From Clostridiales bacterium (GTDB lineage Bacteria > Bacillota > Clostridia > Lachnospirales > JAITVM01), in NCBI GenBank assembly GCA_031285815.1, contig JAITVM010000217.1:1-9995 (forward strand): 9,995 nt of DNA. Direction: 5' to 3'. The notes beneath the pieces were generated by a model. It had not been told where the DNA came from. It made no database searches and saw only the letters and a program-made list of their open reading frames with translations. The first letter of the stretch is position 1; each line of letters opens with the position of its first letter. Positions 6,348 through 9,995 of this stretch are shown here, in pieces. The position numbers and the translations under genes are program-made.

Positions 6348-7787
6348 CTAATGCCATAATGAACGTGTGAACAGCAGCATGATTGGGATAATTTCTAACC
6401 GGCCCATGAGCATATTAAAAGATAAGACAATTTTACTAAGGTCAGAAAAACCGCCGAAATTACCCATGGGGCCAACAAGGCTCAAACCGGGCCCTATATT
6501 GCCGATTGTAGCAAGCACCGCAGTAAAATTTGTTTCAAAATCAAAGCCGTCTAAAGAAACGATTAAGGTACTTACTATAATTATAGAAACGTATGCGAAT
6601 AAAAATACTAAAACAGACCTTAATATATTATCTTCAACAGGTTTGCCGTCTACATAAATTGTCCTGACTATATGGGGGTGCAGGATGCTTTCAAGCTCAC
6701 GGTGTATAGCTTTCCCGCCAATAACCAGGCGGATTACTTTTACACCGCCACCGGTTGAACCGGCACAAGCGCCCATAAACATTAACATAAGTAAAACCAT
6801 GCGTGAAAATTGTGGCCAAATATGAAAATCTGTGGTAGCAAACCCTGACGTGCTGACAATGGATGATACTTGAAAGAAAGCATGGCGCAGGGATTCAAGG
6901 ATGCCGTTATAACGTGGGGCAATGTTTAATGTTATAAAAATAACCGCTAAACTTACGGCCACTATAAATGCAATAAGCTCGCTTGAACGTGAAGCTTTTT
7001 TCCATTGCCGCATAACAATAAGGAAGTAGATTGTAAAATTAACGCTGAATACAATCATAAAAATACCCATTATTATTTCGGCCCCTGGATTATTATACCC
7101 ACCAATAGAAACATTGAGCACAGAGAACCCGCCGGTCCCGGCGGCACCAAAAGTATTAACGGCACTGTCAAACGGGTGCATGCCAGTACATAATAATAAA
7201 ATAAATAAAATAAGCGACAGGCTAAAATAAATTATATATAACATGCGCGCAGTTTGTTTTATGCGCGGCAATAATTTTTCAGGGTTGGGGCCGGGGCTTT
7301 CGGCCCGCATAAGCTCCATATTGCGCAGCCCAAGCTGCGGCATAATTGCTATTGTAAAAACTAAGATACCCATACCGCCTACCCAGTGGGTAAAGCTGCG
7401 CCAAAATAAAATACCATGCGGCAAGCCTTCAACAGCAGGGAGTATGCTTGAACCTGTAGTAGTAAAACCTGAAACTGTTTCGAAAAAGGCATCTACAGGC
7501 GATGCAATTGCGCCACTGAATAAAAATGGCAGCATCCCGAACAGGGACAGTATAATCCAGGCAAAGCCAACAAGTGCAAAGCCCTCCCGGACATACAGGC
7601 TTGTGACACGTGTTTTTATAAACATGGCCAGCGGGAGCCCACAAGCTAACAGCAAAACAATTGTATAGGCGAAAGAAAGTGTATCGCCGTCACGGTAAAT
7701 AAGCGAAACAAGCAGTGACGGGATAAGAAGAATTGCCTCACCTATAAGCAGTAGCCCAAGGGAACGAAAAAGTGGTTTATAACGCAC
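6348..7787 (-). CDS. trkH: Trk-type potassium uptake membrane subunit TrkH
   Basis: This 479-residue polytopic membrane protein is of the normal length for TrkH. It moves K+ across the cytoplasmic membrane under control of the TrkA ring. Four pore-loop/filter segments, one per M1-P-M2 unit, are visible: TVSGFTTTGSS (104-114), NTFGAAGTGGF (211-221), VSTSGFATTD (311-320) and ATIGNIGPG (426-434). Further TrkH signatures are WVGGMGI (135-141), AGSTGGGVKV (342-351) and GRLEIIP (472-478 region). The start is GTG 7787 with GGAGG at 7795-7799, inside the last codons of trkA. The gap to the trkA stop is only 3 nt, so translation is probably coupled. KtrB proteins are related, but the length and the paired two-domain TrkA favour TrkH. 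Confidence 0.93.
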   Translation of the reverse strand: MRYKPLFRSLGLLLIGEAILLIPSLLVSLIYRDGDTLSFAYTIVLLLACGLPLAMFIKTRVTSLYVREGFALVGFAWIILSLFGMLPFLFSGAIASPVDAFFETVSGFTTTGSSILPAVEGLPHGILFWRSFTHWVGGMGILVFTIAIMPQLGLRNMELMRAESPGPNPEKLLPRIKQTARMLYIIYFSLSLILFILLLCTGMHPFDSAVNTFGAAGTGGFSVLNVSIGGYNNPGAEIIMGIFMIVFSVNFTIYFLIVMRQWKKASRSSELIAFIVAVSLAVIFITLNIAPRYNGILESLRHAFFQVSSIVSTSGFATTDFHIWPQFSRMVLLMLMFMGACAGSTGGGVKVIRLVIGGKAIHRELESILHPHIVRTIYVDGKPVEDNILRSVLVFLFAYVSIIIVSTLIVSLDGFDFETNFTAVLATIGNIGPGLSLVGPMGNFGGFSDLSKIVLSFNMLMGRLEIIPIMLLFTRSLWH

Positions 7788-7790
7788 GGT

Positions 7791-9146
7791 TTAGCCTCCA
7801 ATTAGTATATCGTTAACGTCTAAAAAATTATACTCGCCATTGGTTACGATAATTACATGGTCGCCTTCACGGATCATATCCCCGCCACGTGGGATAATAA
7901 CACGGCTTTTGTGCATAATGGCGGCAACAAGTACGCCTTTTTTTAACCGTAAATTTTTTAGGGGTACCTGTACAACACGGGAGCCAGGCCCGACAGTAAA
8001 CTCCATTGCTTCAGCTTCCCCATGGGCAATATGGTAAAGCCGTTCAACGAAATTCCCTTCCGAGTTGACTATGCTACGTACAAAACGCACGATGCGGTCA
8101 GCCGTGAGGTTTTTAGGGCTTATTGTTGACATGCCTTGAGCTAGGCGCGTATAGTACATGCGGGTTATTTTAACTATAACCTTTGGCACTTTTACATCAA
8201 GCGCGTACATTCCGGCGATTATATTTTCTTCGTCCCTATCTGTTAAGGCAACGAATGCATCCATATCTTCAATACCTTCGTGCTGGAGTACATCATGTTC
8301 GGTACCGTCAGCGTTAATGATTAGCACATTTGGGAGCAGCTCGTAAAGTTTTTCGCAACGCTGCCCATCTATTTCTATTATGCGGACATGCATGCCCATG
8401 CGTTGTATTTGGCTGGCAAGGTAATAAGCAATGCGGCTGCCGCCAACAATCATAACATTTCGGACTTTTTGCTTGGATTGTTTTAAATACCTAGAAAAAG
8501 CAAGCTGCTCTTGAGGGACGCCGACAACAAAAATATGGTCCCCGGCCAGTAGCTCGGTTGCGCCGTCTGCGATAAATATTTCGTCATTACGTTGGACGGA
8601 GCTTATTAATATATGCGCAGGTATTTTGGGTGCAACTTGAGAGAGGGGGGCATTTAGGATAGGCGCGTCTGCAGTTAGCAAAAACTCAATAATTTCTACT
8701 TTGCCTAAGAAAAAACTTTCCATACTATGCGCCTGTGGAAAACGCAGCAGCCTTGAGATTTCATTAGCCGCAGATAATTCAGGGTTAATGCATATATCAA
8801 TGCCTAAAACATCCTTGATAAAGCTTTCGGATTCAGCATACTCAGGGTTACGGATACGCGCTATAATGTGTGCGTTGCTTAGCTTATGTGCAAGAAGGGC
8901 GCAAACCATATTTATTTCATCACTTGAAGTGACTAGTATAACTAAGTCTTGTTTTTCTATATCCGCTTCTTTTAAAGTGGCAATACTGGAACCAGACCCG
9001 TTTATACAAAGCACGTCTAGCTTAGCGACAGCTTTGCTAAGCGCATGTGCATTATTGTCAACGATTGTTACGTCATGCTCTTCTACAGAAAGCTGTTCAG
9101 CAATTGCATACCCTACTTTCCCATCTCCGATAATAAGTATTTTCAT
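7791..9146 (-). CDS. trkA: Trk system regulatory subunit TrkA (two RCK domains)
   Basis: This 451-residue cytoplasmic protein has a duplicated RCK_N-RCK_C architecture typical of full-length TrkA. RCK_N1 starts at residue 1 with the NAD-binding loop IGDGKVG (6-12) and an acidic residue (Asp30) at the end of strand 2. RCK_C1 spans about 145-225. RCK_N2 starts at about 230 with IVGGSRIA (233-240), which lacks the last Gly of the GxGxxG pattern, and RCK_C2 spans about 370-451. TrkA rings bind nucleotides and gate TrkH. It is the first gene of the operon, just ahead of trkH. The ATG at 9146 matches the family N-terminus (MKILIIGDG), but no Shine-Dalgarno sequence is visible upstream. An overlapping out-of-frame ATG lies at 9150. 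Confidence 0.93.
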   Translation of the reverse strand: MKILIIGDGKVGYAIAEQLSVEEHDVTIVDNNAHALSKAVAKLDVLCINGSGSSIATLKEADIEKQDLVILVTSSDEINMVCALLAHKLSNAHIIARIRNPEYAESESFIKDVLGIDICINPELSAANEISRLLRFPQAHSMESFFLGKVEIIEFLLTADAPILNAPLSQVAPKIPAHILISSVQRNDEIFIADGATELLAGDHIFVVGVPQEQLAFSRYLKQSKQKVRNVMIVGGSRIAYYLASQIQRMGMHVRIIEIDGQRCEKLYELLPNVLIINADGTEHDVLQHEGIEDMDAFVALTDRDEENIIAGMYALDVKVPKVIVKITRMYYTRLAQGMSTISPKNLTADRIVRFVRSIVNSEGNFVERLYHIAHGEAEAMEFTVGPGSRVVQVPLKNLRLKKGVLVAAIMHKSRVIIPRGGDMIREGDHVIIVTNGEYNFLDVNDILIGG

Positions 9147-9452
9147 TCATAACTGCGAACTAAGGCATATAGAAATTTGTAATTATATTTAGGCTCAGGC
9201 AATAATTATAAAGCCAAGTGGTTAATTACAATAAGCACATTATTTTTCTATATCTGCAGATTTATTAGTTTGCAGCCTTTCACCCCTTTTTTTGTTTTCA
9301 TAATTATTAAGCCCAAATTTTCTGCTGTTATTTGGCTTATCCAAATTTTTTGTTTTCTATATAAAACAAAAGCTTTTTTGGTATCAAACTTTATATATTA
9401 TGCCACATTAAGATTAAAGATTCAATGGCTAAATGAAAGAGGGCAGGGCGTT
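9147..9452. other. Intergenic region upstream of trkA
   Basis: No gene is supported here. The region should contain the trkA promoter and leader. A small plus-strand hairpin, ATTTGG/CCAAAT (9330-9335, 9341-9346) followed by T6, looks like a terminator but has no plus-strand gene ahead of it. Confidence 0.45.
9205..9231 (-). promoter_or_regulatory. Possible promoter of trkA-trkH
   Basis: On the minus strand a perfect -10 box TATAAT (9210-9205) follows TTGTAA (9231-9226) at a short 15-nt spacing. Transcription would start at about 9198, giving a leader near 50 nt. The spacing is suboptimal and TATAAT-like words are common in this AT-rich DNA. Confidence 0.25.
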
Positions 9453-9494
9453 CAAATAATAAAAGGGGCAAAGCCGTATAAAAGGCCTTACCCC
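9453..9494 (-). terminator. Intrinsic terminator of yjfB
   Basis: Read on the minus strand, GGGGTAAGGCC (9494-9484) pairs with GGCTTTGCCCC (9475-9465) over 11 bp with two G-T wobbles and an 8-nt loop. TTTTATTATTTG (9464-9453) follows. It begins about 25 nt after the yjfB stop. Confidence 0.8.
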
Positions 9495-9519
9495 CGTAAA
9501 TTAAATATTAATATACATA

Positions 9520-9693
9520 TTAGATTTTTATATCTATAGTGCTTCCCTCAGAAACATCCGCGGTTTTAATCATTTCTGCAAATTGTGCGCCGGTCTGTTC
9601 AGCTTGCTCCATTGTATTTTTTAGCATGCTGATTTGAACGCTTTGAAGGGCGCTGGTGCTCGACATATCCATAGATAACCTTGCTATATCCAT
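9520..9693 (-). CDS. yjfB: YjfB-family putative motility protein
   Basis: This small 57-residue protein begins MDIARLSMDMSS and continues with a Gln/Met-rich helix (VQISMLKNTMEQAEQTGAQF), the pattern of the YjfB putative-motility family. I choose ATG 9693 over the in-frame ATG at 9702. The former has the G-rich site AGGGGG (9709-9704) at a 10-nt spacing and gives the family N-terminus, whereas the site abuts the latter. The molecular function of the family is not established; in Bacillus the gene is linked to motility through sigma-D. Here a sigma-D-like -10 box lies 48 nt upstream and a terminator follows, so it appears to be a monocistronic unit. Confidence 0.8.
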   Translation of the reverse strand: MDIARLSMDMSSTSALQSVQISMLKNTMEQAEQTGAQFAEMIKTADVSEGSTIDIKI

Positions 9694-9740
9694 ATAGTAC
9701 ATACCCCCTATTTAATTGCCTGTCAAAAAGGCTTTAATTT

Positions 9741-9768
9741 TTATCGGCCAGAAAAAGTAAAAACTAAA
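9741..9768 (-). promoter_or_regulatory. Sigma-D (sigma-28) type promoter candidate of yjfB
   Basis: The minus strand reads GCCGATAA at 9748-9741, an exact match to the sigma-28 -10 consensus. At about the expected 15-nt spacing upstream there is only a partial -35 (TTTAG, 9768-9764, against TAAA). The predicted start is some 40 nt before the yjfB ATG. The T-rich spacer overlaps the terminator tail of the preceding gene. Confidence 0.6.
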
Positions 9769-9803
9769 TGGAAAAGTATGTGGTATAGAGTGGCATACTT
9801 TCC
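9758..9803 (-). terminator. Intrinsic terminator of the right-edge gene
   Basis: On the minus strand, GGAAAGTATG (9803-9794) pairs with CATACTTTTCC (9780-9770), with one bulged base and a 13-nt loop. Two T5 runs (9763-9759 and 9756-9752) follow. The hairpin starts at the last base of the upstream gene's stop codon. Confidence 0.6.
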
Positions 9804-9995
9804 TAGCCTTTGCTGGCTTTCTGTTTACGGGCCGCCTCAATAATTTCATCAGAAATACCTAATTCCTTCAAAATTTGGATGGTTTCGGCGGCATCCGCCC
9901 CCCGGGCAAATAACGCCAGGAACCCCATACATACTCGGTAGGGTGTTTTTTGGAACCTTCCGAACAAGATTTGAATAGTATATAAATGAGCCTTG
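9803..9995 (-). CDS. 3' end of an unidentified protein, truncated by the window edge
   Basis: The minus-strand frame is open from the window edge to TAG at 9805-9803, giving 63 residues of a C-terminus. It contains MGFLALFARGADAAETIQIL and ends in a helical KELGISDEIIEAARKQK segment followed by SKG. A terminator begins at the stop codon, which supports a real gene end. The internal ATG (about 9928) has no ribosome binding site, so the true start is probably outside the window. The short helical tail does not let me assign a family. A six-base G run (minus strand, about 9903-9898) would be a place to check for a sequencing indel. Confidence 0.5.
   Translation of the reverse strand, partial: KAHLYTIQILFGRFQKTPYRVCMGFLALFARGADAAETIQILKELGISDEIIEAARKQKASKG

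Noticed and set aside
7243..7668. Plus-strand frames opposite trkH and trkA
   Set aside because: They are antisense shadows of strongly supported membrane and RCK genes, without ribosome binding sites.
9330..9351. Small plus-strand hairpin with T6 as a terminator
   Set aside because: The stem is only 6 bp and mostly A/T, and no plus-strand gene precedes it.
9270..9539. 89-codon plus-strand frame starting at TTG
   Set aside because: No ribosome binding site, AT-driven composition, and it runs through the yjfB terminator and into yjfB on the opposite strand.
9698..9726. TTGACA on the minus strand as a sigma-A promoter of yjfB
   Set aside because: The only -10 at 17 nt is TATGTA (three of six), which would overlap the start codon. 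The sigma-D-like box upstream explains the spacing better.

Overview
The window reads as a low-GC Firmicute, most likely from the Clostridia. The intergenic DNA is very AT-rich, Shine-Dalgarno sites are strong (AGGAGG, GGAGG), and TTG and GTG starts occur. A LysM-anchored exported nucleotidase and a small YjfB-type motility protein behind a sigma-D (sigma-28) style -10 box fit the same group. This placement is an inference from gene content and composition; no rRNA or tRNA is present. Housekeeping Trk genes suggest chromosome or a large replicon.

Bases 1-822 hold no convincing gene. They contain a GC-richer island (about 391-565, possibly a decayed ORF or dispersed repeat) and then the most interesting part of the window. 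This is a near-consensus sigma-A promoter (580-608) running directly into five CATATG-type iterons with an exact 16-bp period (612-691). The iterons precede a two-gene operon: a small ribbon-helix-helix protein (823-1110) and a ParM/StbA-like actin (1131-2219), closed by an intrinsic terminator. The layout is that of a type II (actin-based) DNA segregation cassette, but in the order centromere/operator, adaptor, actin. That order resembles TubC-TubR-TubZ more than the classical parC-parM-parR. The actin also has Glu where the phosphate-2 motif usually has its catalytic Asp.

Bases 2220-4027 carry two hairpins, an isolated Gfo/Idh/MocA-family NAD(P) oxidoreductase on the minus strand (2648-3643), and a divergent intergenic region. 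That region ends in a leader RNA able to fold into a long-range stem (3924-3996). It precedes a secreted CpdB-type 2',3'-cyclic-nucleotide phosphodiesterase/nucleotidase with a C-terminal LysM domain, whose best start is a TTG at 4028 (4028-6205).

A bidirectional terminator (6256-6306) separates this gene from a convergent minus-strand trkA-trkH operon for potassium uptake (trkA 7791-9146, trkH 6348-7787, 3-nt gap, with the trkH ribosome binding site inside the trkA 3' end). Further right, also on the minus strand, are yjfB (9520-9693) with a terminator and a sigma-D-like promoter, and the 3' end of an unidentified gene that runs off the window edge (9803-9995) and has its own terminator. No CRISPR array, intact insertion sequence or RNA gene was seen.
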